Shown here in pieces: positions 22,820 to 29,990 of a stretch of 30,568 bases of DNA. Numbering within the stretch: the stretch's first letter is position 1; every line of letters begins with the position of its first letter. The stretch lies in the IMG/VR virus record IMGVR_UViG_3300042907_001243, positions 1 to 30,568 of that record; one strand, 5' to 3'. A program made the translations under genes and the position numbers. The notes beneath the pieces are model-generated. The model did no database searches. It saw only the letters and a program-made list of their open reading frames with translations, and was not told the origin of the DNA. Origin of the DNA: a virus.

Positions 22820-24417
22820 TGGCAACTAGAGAGCAGATTGCCGCAGCGCTACAAAATGCCCATAATGCAGGTGATACTGAGTCTGCTGCACAATTGGCGC
22901 AAGCTTATAAAGCTATGCAGCAGGAAGCACCTGAGCCGACCATAGAAAGTCATCCGTTTTCTGATACTGTCAGAGGGTTTGCTAATCGTGGTAATCAAGC
23001 GATGACCGCTTTAAATCCATTCGCTACACAAGAAGATATTGATAAGAGAGCGCAGGAACAAGAGTGGGTTAATAAAAGACCTTGGGCGCAAGGTGGGCAG
23101 ATTGGCGCTGATATGATGATGACAGCCCCTGTAGGTGGTTTAGTTTCAGCCCCTGCCAGAGCCGTTGGATCAGGTGTTATTGAAGCGATGACCACGCCAG
23201 GTAATACCGACAAAAGAGCGGATGCCTTTAATTATGGCACGATAGGCGCTGGCATTGGTGAGGGTGTTGGAAAGACTGCGGAATTTCTAATCAATCCTTT
23301 CAAAAAAGTAGCCAGTCCCATTAAAGACAAGCTTATTCAGCAAGCTGAGCAGTTAGGCATTAAGCTAAATGCAGCTCAAGTAACCGGCAATAAGTCTCTA
23401 AAAACTATGGACACAGCTTTAGATTATATTCCCTCATCATCGGTTATGCAGCAAGAAGCAAAAGATGCTCAGCGCACAGCATGGAAAAAAGCCTTATTTA
23501 ATCAAGGTGGAGAAAATGCAGACAATGCTTCAGCAATGGGTGATATGAAAAGACGCATATCAGGTGACTATAACGATGTTGCAAGTCGCAATAATATCAC
23601 TGTTGATCAGCAGCTAAAAGATACGCTTGATGCGATTGGGAGTTCTAGAAACATGAATTTAATGGATGTTAATAAGCGCCCTATTGTTTCTCAATACTTA
23701 CAAGATTTTAATCAAGGGCTAGTCGGCAGCACATTTAGTGGGCAAGGTTATCAAAATACCCGATCAATGCTTGATAAGCAGTATAAATCACTAAAAAACT
23801 CTAATCCAGCAGAAGCAGAGGCTTTAAATGGTATTAGATCAGCAATAGACTCTGCAATGGGCAGGAGCGTATCGCCAGAAGATGCTGCGAAATGGAGCAA
23901 GGCTAATAATGATTGGTCTGTTATGAAATCAATTGAGAGAGGCGTTGATCCCACGACCGGAGAAGTTAGCGCTAATCTATTATTGAACGGATTAAAACAA
24001 CGTAACCCGGATAGTGTTATTTATGGTAACGGCCCACAAGAGTTAAATAATATCGCTAAGGTTGGAAAAGAGTTTATTGCTCCACCAGATACAAGTTCGC
24101 CAACTGCTCAAAGAACAGCAATGATTAAGATGCTGACAAGCGTTCCAGCAGCAGGTGCTTTAGGTGGCGGTACAGGTTTAGCTTATACCAATGATCCTGT
24201 TGGCGCTCTTGGTGGTGCCGGTGCATCTATGCTTGGAGCCGTATTAGTACCCAAACTAGCAGCAAAATTAATGCAGAAAGACGGAGGCTATCTGTCAAAA
24301 GGATTGATAGACCTATCAAAAGAAACTTTACCAGGAGTGTCGAGAAAAGGGCTTTTAGAGTTTCTAACACGACAAACAGGACTCCAGGCTGGTAATGAAT
24401 CAAGATTAACTAATTAA
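22819..24417 (+). CDS. Putative internal virion/ejection protein, large
   Basis: A 532-residue protein. The N-terminal ~45 residues form a charged helical module (REQIAAALQNAHNAGDTESA), followed by an Ala/Gly-rich stretch at ~95-150 with membrane-like segments. A large helical middle follows (LIQQAEQLGIKLNAAQVTGN and NKSLKTMDTALDYIPSSSVM), and a hydrophobic Gly/Ala-rich region near the end. It resembles ejection proteins that precede receptor-binding genes in BPP-1-like phages. No catalytic site was recognised. Confidence 0.5.
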   Translation: MATREQIAAALQNAHNAGDTESAAQLAQAYKAMQQEAPEPTIESHPFSDTVRGFANRGNQAMTALNPFATQEDIDKRAQEQEWVNKRPWAQGGQIGADMMMTAPVGGLVSAPARAVGSGVIEAMTTPGNTDKRADAFNYGTIGAGIGEGVGKTAEFLINPFKKVASPIKDKLIQQAEQLGIKLNAAQVTGNKSLKTMDTALDYIPSSSVMQQEAKDAQRTAWKKALFNQGGENADNASAMGDMKRRISGDYNDVASRNNITVDQQLKDTLDAIGSSRNMNLMDVNKRPIVSQYLQDFNQGLVGSTFSGQGYQNTRSMLDKQYKSLKNSNPAEAEALNGIRSAIDSAMGRSVSPEDAAKWSKANNDWSVMKSIERGVDPTTGEVSANLLLNGLKQRNPDSVIYGNGPQELNNIAKVGKEFIAPPDTSSPTAQRTAMIKMLTSVPAAGALGGGTGLAYTNDPVGALGGAGASMLGAVLVPKLAAKLMQKDGGYLSKGLIDLSKETLPGVSRKGLLEFLTRQTGLQAGNESRLTN

Positions 24418-24426
24418 CAACTAACT

Positions 24427-24438
24427 TGCCGGGAGGCA
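24427..24438 (+). promoter_or_regulatory. GNRA-loop hairpin containing the ribosome-binding site of the DGR target
   Basis: TGCC-GGGA-GGCA forms a GC-rich 4-bp stem with a GNRA-type loop. The GGGAGG in it is the Shine-Dalgarno sequence for ATG 24441. It is the same design as at 13842 but with compensating base changes in the stem (TGTC/GACA versus TGCC/GGCA), which supports pairing. Confidence 0.5.
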
Positions 24439-24440
24439 TT

Positions 24441-25841
24441 ATGTCATTATCAGGAATAAATAATATCGATCAGTATGCTACAGAAGCTAATCTGCCAATC
24501 GCGTCGAACGGCAGTGGCATGATGCAGGTGATTGATACCAACGATCTATATCTTAGCAACGGAATTGTTTTAAATAAAATTAATTCAATCAATATTTCAA
24601 ATATAGGCACACCCGGTACTCAAGGCTTTGGTGTGGGTATTTGTCGCAACCTGCCTGACGGTTTTTCTAAGATGGTCGGCACAGACGATACTGCCTCTGA
24701 TAACTATGGCAATTATCAGTACACCGATGGCTCAATAATGTGTTGGGTGCCGGCCTTTTATTACAAGATCGGCACAGGTAGCAATGGCTTGGCTTTAAAT
24801 ATCGTTGATATTAAAGACTACATTTATTATGCAGACGTTACGACTGCTAATACAGCAGGTTATGCCCTACATCGTGCTTTTTACAATGCCGGTGCGATAC
24901 AAACAGGTGTGTTTGTTGATAAGTATCAATGTTCAAATAATGGCGGTATTGCTTCGAGTCTAAAGCTGGGCAATCCTTTGTCCAGTGCTTTAGTGCATAA
25001 CCCGTTTAGTGGCTTAACTGGCTTAACCACAGGCGATAATATCTATGCAGGCGCTTTTAAGGCAGCGAAAACACGAGGCACCAAGTTCTTTTGTAATTCA
25101 CGCTTTATCTTTAGTGCGTTAGCGCTGTTATCGTTAGCGCATGGACAAGCGGCTACTTCTGCGACTGCGTGTGCTTGGTATGACGGAGCAGGTATTACTA
25201 ACTTTCCAAAAGGCAATAATAATAACGCCTTGAAAGATGCTAATGATGCCACCGTTACCTATATCACGGATGGGTATCCTAACTGCGGACAAACCGGATC
25301 AGCGTCTAATTTAGCCAAGACAGCGCATAATGGTCAAAGCTGTGGTGTGGTTGATTTAAACGGCAATGTGTGGGAAATCAATACCGGCTTGATCAGCAAC
25401 GGTAGTAATTATTATCTATTAAAAACCACTGTTGATATTAATGCGCTAACAGGTGGAAATACGTTAAGTACCGACGCATGGGGGGCTACCAGTATTGCCG
25501 CCAATTATGATTTGTTGGGCGCAACGTATGGCGGCTTAACGGCTTCCAACACCGCAAAATATTTTAATTCGACGGGGCAAGTATTTAGCGAAGTGGTAGC
25601 TGGAGCAGGTGCGTGGGCAGCTACAGGTGCAGGCCTACCTTTGGCAACTGGCGTGTCAACGGGTGGCACTAACGCAATGGGCAATGATGTGCTTTATGAT
25701 TACCGGCCGAATGACATGTGCGCTATTGCCGGTGGTAATTGGAGCGATGGGGCGGCTGCGGGTGTTTGGACGCTCTATTTGAACAACTTTCGGGCGAATT
25801 CGGACAGCACTATTGGCTTTCGCTCGGCCTTGTATCTTTGA
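24441..25841 (+). CDS. DGR target protein, C-type-lectin-like receptor-binding protein (Mtd-like)
   Basis: This 466-residue protein ends in the variable repeat. The N-terminal ~60 residues likely attach it to the tail. The body has a formylglycine-generating-enzyme-like C-type lectin fold: GVFVDKYQCSNNG (~154-166), CAWYDGAG, and GVVDLNGNVWEINTGL (~307-322). The variable end reads MCAIAGGNW-...-GVWTL-...-IGFRSALYL. TR-VR comparison predicts diversified residues 435, 436, 439, 440, 446, 450, 452, 455, 456, 457 and 461, alternating around conserved Trp and Gly positions as in BPP-1 Mtd. It most likely binds the host receptor. ATG 24441 with GGGAGG is chosen over TTG 24426. Confidence 0.9.
   Translation: MSLSGINNIDQYATEANLPIASNGSGMMQVIDTNDLYLSNGIVLNKINSINISNIGTPGTQGFGVGICRNLPDGFSKMVGTDDTASDNYGNYQYTDGSIMCWVPAFYYKIGTGSNGLALNIVDIKDYIYYADVTTANTAGYALHRAFYNAGAIQTGVFVDKYQCSNNGGIASSLKLGNPLSSALVHNPFSGLTGLTTGDNIYAGAFKAAKTRGTKFFCNSRFIFSALALLSLAHGQAATSATACAWYDGAGITNFPKGNNNNALKDANDATVTYITDGYPNCGQTGSASNLAKTAHNGQSCGVVDLNGNVWEINTGLISNGSNYYLLKTTVDINALTGGNTLSTDAWGATSIAANYDLLGATYGGLTASNTAKYFNSTGQVFSEVVAGAGAWAATGAGLPLATGVSTGGTNAMGNDVLYDYRPNDMCAIAGGNWSDGAAAGVWTLYLNNFRANSDSTIGFRSALYL
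25716..25830 (+). repeat. DGR variable repeat (VR)
   Basis: This 115-bp repeat aligns without gaps to the template repeat at 26262-26376. Fourteen positions differ, and every one is an adenine in the template (8 to G, 3 to T, 3 to C). Positions that are C, G or T in the template are unchanged. Homology stops one base 5' (C versus T) and right after 25830 (T versus C). The invariant 17 bp TATTGGCTTTCGCTCGG (25811-25827) is the probable start of mutagenic homology. Confidence 0.97.
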
Positions 25842-25852
25842 GGTCCTGAGCG
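25821..25852 (+). other. Imperfect hairpin at the VR 3' end
   Basis: CGCTCGG at 25821-25827 can pair with CC-T-GAGCG (25845-25852) with one bulged T, across the target stop codon. Hairpin or cruciform structures just downstream of VR help homing in known DGRs. This one is imperfect and overlaps the VR end, so the match is tentative. Confidence 0.3.
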
Positions 25853-25858
25853 ATAGCG

Positions 25859-26260
25859 ATGGGGCTGCACTCTGAAGCAGGATTAGATAGAAAATTTATT
25901 GAATTTGCAAAACTGATGACAATTTATTTAAATCACTTTCCTGCCCATGAAAAATACGGGCTTGCTTTAGAAATAAGGCGAGCTGCGTATGACGCGTATG
26001 CGCTGATTGTCGAGTGCCAAAAGCGCTATCATAAGAAAACCACGCTCACGAGTCTGGATATTCGCCATGAGCAATTGCGTATGCTGATTCGCTTGGCTAA
26101 TGAACTGGGCTATTTTGGTTTTAAAGACGGTAAAAAGGATAAAAAACTGGCAGAGCATCGATATTTAAACCTGTCTTTGCTGGTTGATGAGCTTGGACGC
26201 ATGATTGGCGGCTGGATTGTCGCTGATCGTGATAAGAGTGTAGTACGGGAAGTATCTTAA
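25859..26260 (+). CDS. avd: Avd, DGR accessory variability determinant
   Basis: A 133-residue helical protein in the standard slot between VR and TR. It has the Avd four-helix-bundle signature, with NHFPAHEKYGLALEIRRAAY (~24-43), then LDIRHEQLRMLIRLANELGY and the final RYLNLSLLVDELGRMIGGWI helix. Avd forms a basic pentamer that binds the DGR RNA and the reverse transcriptase and is required for mutagenic homing. The sequence has many Lys/Arg residues, especially FKDGKKDKK. It begins 17 bp after the target stop and ends one base before TR. Confidence 0.9.
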   Translation: MGLHSEAGLDRKFIEFAKLMTIYLNHFPAHEKYGLALEIRRAAYDAYALIVECQKRYHKKTTLTSLDIRHEQLRMLIRLANELGYFGFKDGKKDKKLAEHRYLNLSLLVDELGRMIGGWIVADRDKSVVREVS

Positions 26261-26261
26261 T

Positions 26262-26376
26262 ATGTGCGCTATTGCCGGTGGTAATTGGAACAATGGAGCG
26301 AATACGGGTGTTTGGACGCTCAATTTGAACAACAATCGGACGAATTCGAACAACAATATTGGCTTTCGCTCGGACT
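26262..26376 (+). repeat. DGR template repeat (TR)
   Basis: A non-mutated 115-bp template starts one base after the avd stop. It has 32 adenines, many arranged as AAY codons in the frame equivalent to VR (N at relative codons 10, 11, 14, 21, 23-25, 28 and 30-32). These can change to many residues by A substitution but never create a stop codon. Fourteen of the 32 adenines differ in the current VR. Confidence 0.97.
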
Positions 26377-26539
26377 CGGTAAAGCCTCGAAATCTGATGT
26401 ATGGATATGGTGGAGCCAAGGGAGATACTTTCCGGTGCGTAGCAAATGCTATGGCGAAATCGGTCTGCCCTCATTTTTCTGGTAGCAATAATCCGGTCAA
26501 TTTTGTACTTGGGTGCGAACGTCAGATGAGGGTTTTATT
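26262..26539 (+). ncRNA. DGR template RNA (TR plus spacer)
   Basis: The 163-nt stretch 26377-26539 between TR and the reverse transcriptase start corresponds to the Sp segment of BPP-1. There, the RNA 3' of TR folds, binds Avd-RT and primes cDNA synthesis from within itself. No convincing ORF other than read-through of TR is present. RNA boundaries are inferred from position. Confidence 0.7.
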
Positions 26540-27556
26540 TTGAAACGGCAAGGACAGTTATTTGAGCAGGCTTTTACTCACGATAATTTAGTGCAAGCAT
26601 TTCATGATGCAGCAAAAAGCAAGCGAGGTCGTCGTGGCTGCTTTGATTTTGAAAAGCACTTGGCGATCAATATTAAAGAACTGCATGGCGAACTGCATAG
26701 CGGCAACTATTGCCCAAAGCCTTATTTTACTTTTACTATTCATGAGCCTAAAGAGCGGGTTATCTTTGCGCCTGCATTTCGGGATTGTGTTGTACAGCAT
26801 GCCATTTACCGCATCATATCGCCCATTTTTGAAGCCACTTTTATAGATCAGTCATTTGCTTGTCGGGTTGGTTTCGGTACGCATAAAGCCGCTGATTATG
26901 CACAACACGCGCTGCAGCAAGCGCCTCACGATAGCTATACACTTAAACTTGATATTAGAAAATTCTTTTATCGCATTGACCGGGTTATCTTGAAAACGCT
27001 TATTGAGAAAAAGATAAAAGATCAGCGCATGGTTAGGGTGATGATGCTATTTACAGAGCATGGTGAGGTGTTAGGTATTCCAATTGGAAATCTGTTGTCA
27101 CAACTTTATGCGTTAATTTATTTGAATCCACTGGATCATTATATAAAGCGAGCGTTACAGATTAAATATTACTGTCGCTACGTGGATGATTTTATCTTGT
27201 TTGGTATTACGCATAAGCAAGCTGTAGCGTATCAACAACTCATTATTGATTACATTGATAGTAATTTAAATCTTGAGCTATCCAAGTCAACGATTGCCAA
27301 AGTCAGTAAGGGTATTAATTTTGTGGGCTATCGCACCTGGTCAAGCAAGCGCTTTATTCGTAGGCGCAGCTTATATAATTTTAAACAAGCTGTAAAAGCA
27401 TTAAAACTCGATTCAATTATCGCTATATTGGGTCATGCACGTAAAACCCATACTTTAAACTACCTTTTAACAACACTAAGAGAAACTTATGCCGACTATT
27501 TACAGTTACCAAAAATATACCGATCCACTAATCAGCCGTACTTTGCTTTTGCCTGA
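26540..27556 (+). CDS. DGR reverse transcriptase
   Basis: This 338-residue error-prone reverse transcriptase starts at TTG 26540 after TGAGGG (26527-26532, 7-nt spacing). It then begins MKRQGQLFEQ, the usual opening of DGR enzymes; a GTG at 26513 gives 9 more residues but no better ribosome site. Motifs in order are RVIFAPAFRDCVVQHAIYRI, LDIRKFF with catalytic D138, GIPIGNLLSQL (179-189, the DGR-type IGxxxSQ motif), YVDD (214-217), and a FVGYRTW thumb-proximal motif. There is no maturase or endonuclease domain. It copies TR with adenine-directed misincorporation. The 3' end overlaps the next ORF by 68 bp. Confidence 0.95.
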   Translation: MKRQGQLFEQAFTHDNLVQAFHDAAKSKRGRRGCFDFEKHLAINIKELHGELHSGNYCPKPYFTFTIHEPKERVIFAPAFRDCVVQHAIYRIISPIFEATFIDQSFACRVGFGTHKAADYAQHALQQAPHDSYTLKLDIRKFFYRIDRVILKTLIEKKIKDQRMVRVMMLFTEHGEVLGIPIGNLLSQLYALIYLNPLDHYIKRALQIKYYCRYVDDFILFGITHKQAVAYQQLIIDYIDSNLNLELSKSTIAKVSKGINFVGYRTWSSKRFIRRRSLYNFKQAVKALKLDSIIAILGHARKTHTLNYLLTTLRETYADYLQLPKIYRSTNQPYFAFA

Positions 27557-27944
27557 AAGTGATACTCACAGTCCTTTAGGTACAGAACTGGCAACCATTG
27601 ATGGAATTACTTATGTGTCTATTCCTGATTTAGCTATATTGCCAACTAATCAACCGACAGAGATCAGTGGTAGTATTGCCGAAGTCACAATGACTGACAC
27701 ATTGAAAGAAGCAATCAGACTGGTTAGCCCACATACCCAGTTAATCGCACAGCGTATTATTGAAACAATACGCTCTAATTACACGATTGATGATGAAATG
27801 TATTTTGCCCGCATTGGCGTGGGTGCTTCAATGGGACTTTATGTGCCATCGACTCAAGAATTACATGAAATGACTGTCTTTGGTGAGTTTGTTGAAGCTA
27901 CGCGTCAATGGGGCAGAGATCAGCGGGCATTGTTAGGCTTATAA
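27489..27944 (+). CDS. Unknown protein overlapping the reverse transcriptase gene
   Basis: A 151-residue protein in another frame over the last 68 bp of the reverse transcriptase gene. AAGAG six nt before the ATG gives a reasonable ribosome site. The last part, YFARIGVGASMGLYVPSTQE then FGEFVEATRQWGRDQRALLG, has the feel of a folded helical protein. I do not recognise the family. It is the last rightward gene, and its stop directly abuts the stop of a leftward gene. Coupling to the reverse transcriptase suggests either a DGR accessory or a late structural role. Confidence 0.6.
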   Translation: MPTIYSYQKYTDPLISRTLLLPESDTHSPLGTELATIDGITYVSIPDLAILPTNQPTEISGSIAEVTMTDTLKEAIRLVSPHTQLIAQRIIETIRSNYTIDDEMYFARIGVGASMGLYVPSTQELHEMTVFGEFVEATRQWGRDQRALLGL

Positions 27945-28235
27945 TTATTCCGGTAGATTCAACTCCTGTATAGGATCTTCTATTAATGGATTAGTAACAA
28001 GATTTGGGTTATTAGGCGATTGGCTACTAGAGCGAGAGCCGTATAACCCGCGTGGGTTATTGATGCTATATCTAGCATTAGGGCTTCCGTGTGGCCCATA
28101 AGGATTAGATGTTGAGTTATACGCCCATTTAGCTCCACCCAGCTCACCTAAATAAGAGCCGTCTGGTGCATAAAGTGAGGCTGATAAAACTGACTGTGTT
28201 AATAAAATAAGTGTTAGTGCGATTAGTGTTTTCAT
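27945..28235 (-). CDS. Secreted NPYG-repeat protein beside integrase
   Basis: A 96-residue protein with a Sec signal peptide (MKTLIALTLILLTQSVLSAS, cleavage probably after residue 18 or 19). A mature part follows beginning LYAPDGSYLGELG, with a glycine/tyrosine/asparagine repeat: SNPYGPHGSP...YSINNPRGLYGS. Small periplasmic proteins with YLG-SNPYG-NNPYG patterns are widespread in bacteria; their function is unknown. It is 17 bp downstream of int on the same strand with AAGGAA 6 nt upstream, and could be a lysogenic-conversion gene expressed from the prophage. Confidence 0.7.
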   Translation of the reverse strand: MKTLIALTLILLTQSVLSASLYAPDGSYLGELGGAKWAYNSTSNPYGPHGSPNARYSINNPRGLYGSRSSSQSPNNPNLVTNPLIEDPIQELNLPE

Positions 28236-28252
28236 AATGATTCCTTGGTTAA

Positions 28253-29260
28253 TTAATCTATATCTTCGGGTTTTAGGTGGGTATATCTAGCTAGGGTTCT
28301 CCAGTCGGTGTGCAGCGTAAATTGCTGGACTTGCTGAATACTATAATCTTGACTAAATAATCGTGTAGCAGCCGCATGACGCATATCATGAAAGCGCAGA
28401 TTTTTAATTTGAAGTGATTTACAAGCAGAGTTAAATATTACGCTAATACTTCCAGACGGGTAGGGAAATATAAATTGACTGGTGGTCGGTTGTCTTTGCG
28501 CTATTTTCCAGGCTGATTTTTCATATTTAAATCGCCTATGGTTGCCTTTTTTATCTCTAGGATGCTTGGCATCTCTAACCATTCCAGTTTGTTTTTCATT
28601 GTTATTGTCACTCCATTCTATTCGTGTAATTTCAGATAGTCGTCTTGCCGAAAAATAAGCAAACCACATAATGTCGGACATGGGCGTTCTGCTCTTTTTC
28701 TGTTGTCTAAAAAAACGGGTAAGCTTTAGCATTTCCTGCCAAGTCGGTATGCGGGTTCGCTTGTCCGGTTTTGCAATCAATCTCTCTTGCTTTAGCACGA
28801 TGGCTGCACGATCAAACACGCTGAGATCACAGTCAAAGCCATCAACTGCACTCATCGTGGCAAGGGCTGTTTTCATTGTCGAGAGATCCATTGATACTGT
28901 TTGAGGCTTTGCTTCTGTATTTCGTTCAATACAATGATCAATTAAATGTTTAGCAGTTAATTCTCTGATATCTATACTAGCGATATCATAAAAAGATAAT
29001 CGTAACAGGTCATTACTTTTTGAACGCCCAAAGCCATCTCCGAATCGCTCTATATAATTATCAATAATTTCTTTGATAGTCAGCGTAGACACTTCACCGT
29101 GTATTAATGCACGTTCTATTTCTTTGATTCTTTTTTCTCCCCAATCAATTGCAAGTTGCCGGGTAGAGAATGTTTTGCTTTCGCGCTTGCCTTCTTTGGT
29201 TATGAATGCACGATAAGATAGGGTTCCGTTTTTGTTTTTTATTTTCTGAGGCCGTATCAT
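28253..29260 (-). CDS. int: Tyrosine recombinase, phage integrase
   Basis: This 335-residue protein starts at ATG 29260 (MIRPQKIKNKNGTLSYRAFI, an arm-binding-like N-terminal domain of three-strand type). A TTG at 29308 would add 16 residues and is unlikely. A core-binding SAM-like domain with LTAKHLIDHCIERNTEAKPQ follows. The catalytic domain carries the first Arg in FSARRLSEITRIEW, the H-x-x-R box HDMRHAAATRL, a histidine-containing FTLHTDWRTL, and the nucleophile Tyr326 in RYTHLKPEDID at the C-terminus. It integrates and excises the phage. A regulator of PrtN type lies upstream. Confidence 0.93.
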   Translation of the reverse strand: MIRPQKIKNKNGTLSYRAFITKEGKRESKTFSTRQLAIDWGEKRIKEIERALIHGEVSTLTIKEIIDNYIERFGDGFGRSKSNDLLRLSFYDIASIDIRELTAKHLIDHCIERNTEAKPQTVSMDLSTMKTALATMSAVDGFDCDLSVFDRAAIVLKQERLIAKPDKRTRIPTWQEMLKLTRFFRQQKKSRTPMSDIMWFAYFSARRLSEITRIEWSDNNNEKQTGMVRDAKHPRDKKGNHRRFKYEKSAWKIAQRQPTTSQFIFPYPSGSISVIFNSACKSLQIKNLRFHDMRHAAATRLFSQDYSIQQVQQFTLHTDWRTLARYTHLKPEDID

Positions 29261-29281
29261 ATTATCTATTATTGTATTTAT

Positions 29282-29320
29282 TTGCACGATGGAATAGTTA
29301 TCGTGCAATCATCGTGCAAT
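29282..29320. promoter_or_regulatory. ATCGTGCAA repeat boxes upstream of int
   Basis: Two direct copies of ATCGTGCAA (29300-29308 and 29311-29319, 11 bp apart) and one inverted copy (29282-29290) surround the integrase translation start. Related ATCGTGCA/ATCGTGCG copies recur at 29486-29500. The helical-turn spacing suggests protein binding, either integrase arm sites or a regulator of int transcription. Confidence 0.5.
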
Positions 29321-29474
29321 CATAAGTAAAAAGAGTACGATATGATACAAAAGAATACATTTAAAACCGAGCTAACACAGGTGTTTGCTTGCAACTCATT
29401 AATTTATATAAGAGATTACACCGATGACTTTTTGGCTTAAAGAATAAAAAAGTAATTATAAAATCAGTGAGTTA

Positions 29475-29505
29475 ATAAGCGCATTATCGTGCATCGTGCG
29501 CTTAT
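29475..29505. promoter_or_regulatory. Long inverted repeat between int and prtN-like gene
   Basis: ATAAGCGCA (29475-29483) and TGCGCTTAT (29497-29505) form a perfect 9-bp dyad around 13 bp. The centre overlaps two ATCGTGC boxes. No T-run follows on either side within the stem edge, so it is more likely an operator or recombination-protein site than a terminator. The rest of the 29309-29529 gap is AT-rich with no gene. Confidence 0.5.
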
Positions 29506-29529
29506 CGTAACAGGGTGGTAAATTATCAC

Positions 29530-29784
29530 TTAATTTGCACTCTTAAACTCAGATCTAGATTTTTCTTTTATTTTATCTAAATAATTTGCAAACTCGGCAA
29601 TATCTACCATTAATGTACTTTGTTGGTTACCTGGCCTAAATGTTGGGAAAGGATATTTATTTGCTGCTGCTGTTCGTTTTGAAATTTCTTTGCTATGCCC
29701 AAAATATTTAGCGCCTATTTCCGTAACTGGAATATGCGCTGTTCCAAACTCAGCTAACAATCCAAAATAAGTTGATGGTGTCAT
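29530..29784 (-). CDS. PrtN-like (pyocin activator family) protein
   Basis: This 84-residue protein matches the PrtN pattern: LAEFGTAHIPVTEIGAKYFG (~10-29), then PFPTFRPGNQQSTLMVDIAE and a final FANYLDKIKEKS helix. In pyocin clusters PrtN activates transcription, but small homologues next to integrases may act as AlpA/excisionase-like directionality or regulatory factors. The ATG overlaps the upstream stop (ATGA), with AAGGAAGG nearby. It lies directly before int on the same strand, fitting an xis-like or int-control role. Confidence 0.7.
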   Translation of the reverse strand: MTPSTYFGLLAEFGTAHIPVTEIGAKYFGHSKEISKRTAAANKYPFPTFRPGNQQSTLMVDIAEFANYLDKIKEKSRSEFKSAN

Positions 29785-29990
29785 AATGCCTTCCTTCTTT
29801 TCTCTTCCAAAAAACTAATAAACCAATTTTTTACCAAACCATAACTAAGCTGTCTTATTTTATCTAATTGAAAATTTAAAACCTTGTTGCAGTCATAACA
29901 AACATGCTTTATATACTGAGTTTGGTAACTTTCTAGTAGATCATATAGTTCTTCTTCTGTTTCCTTCAAACAGACATCACACTGTTTCAT
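29781..29990 (-). CDS. Small zinc-ribbon protein in the leftward operon
   Basis: A 69-residue protein. C4-x2-C7 (KQCDVCLKE) and C31-x2-C34 (VCYDC) form a four-cysteine zinc-binding site; the remainder, FQLDKIRQLSYGLVKNWFIS, is helical. The second of two adjacent ATGs is chosen because it stands 6 nt after GGAG. The start overlaps the preceding gene by 14 bp. Function unknown. Confidence 0.6.
   Translation of the reverse strand: MKQCDVCLKETEEELYDLLESYQTQYIKHVCYDCNKVLNFQLDKIRQLSYGLVKNWFISFLEEKRRKAL

Noticed and set aside
24441-25715. A second variable repeat elsewhere in the target or in the tail fibre
   Set aside because: No other stretch resembling TR was seen; the tail fibre at 15054 ends in an S74 chaperone, not a lectin-like variable end.
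26513-26539. GTG start for the reverse transcriptase
   Set aside because: TTG 26540 has a well-spaced TGAGGG and gives the typical MKRxGxLFE beginning of DGR enzymes.
26262-26543. Open frame of 93 codons reading through TR
   Set aside because: It exists because TR copies the target reading frame. It lacks a ribosome site, and the TR RNA is expected to be non-coding.
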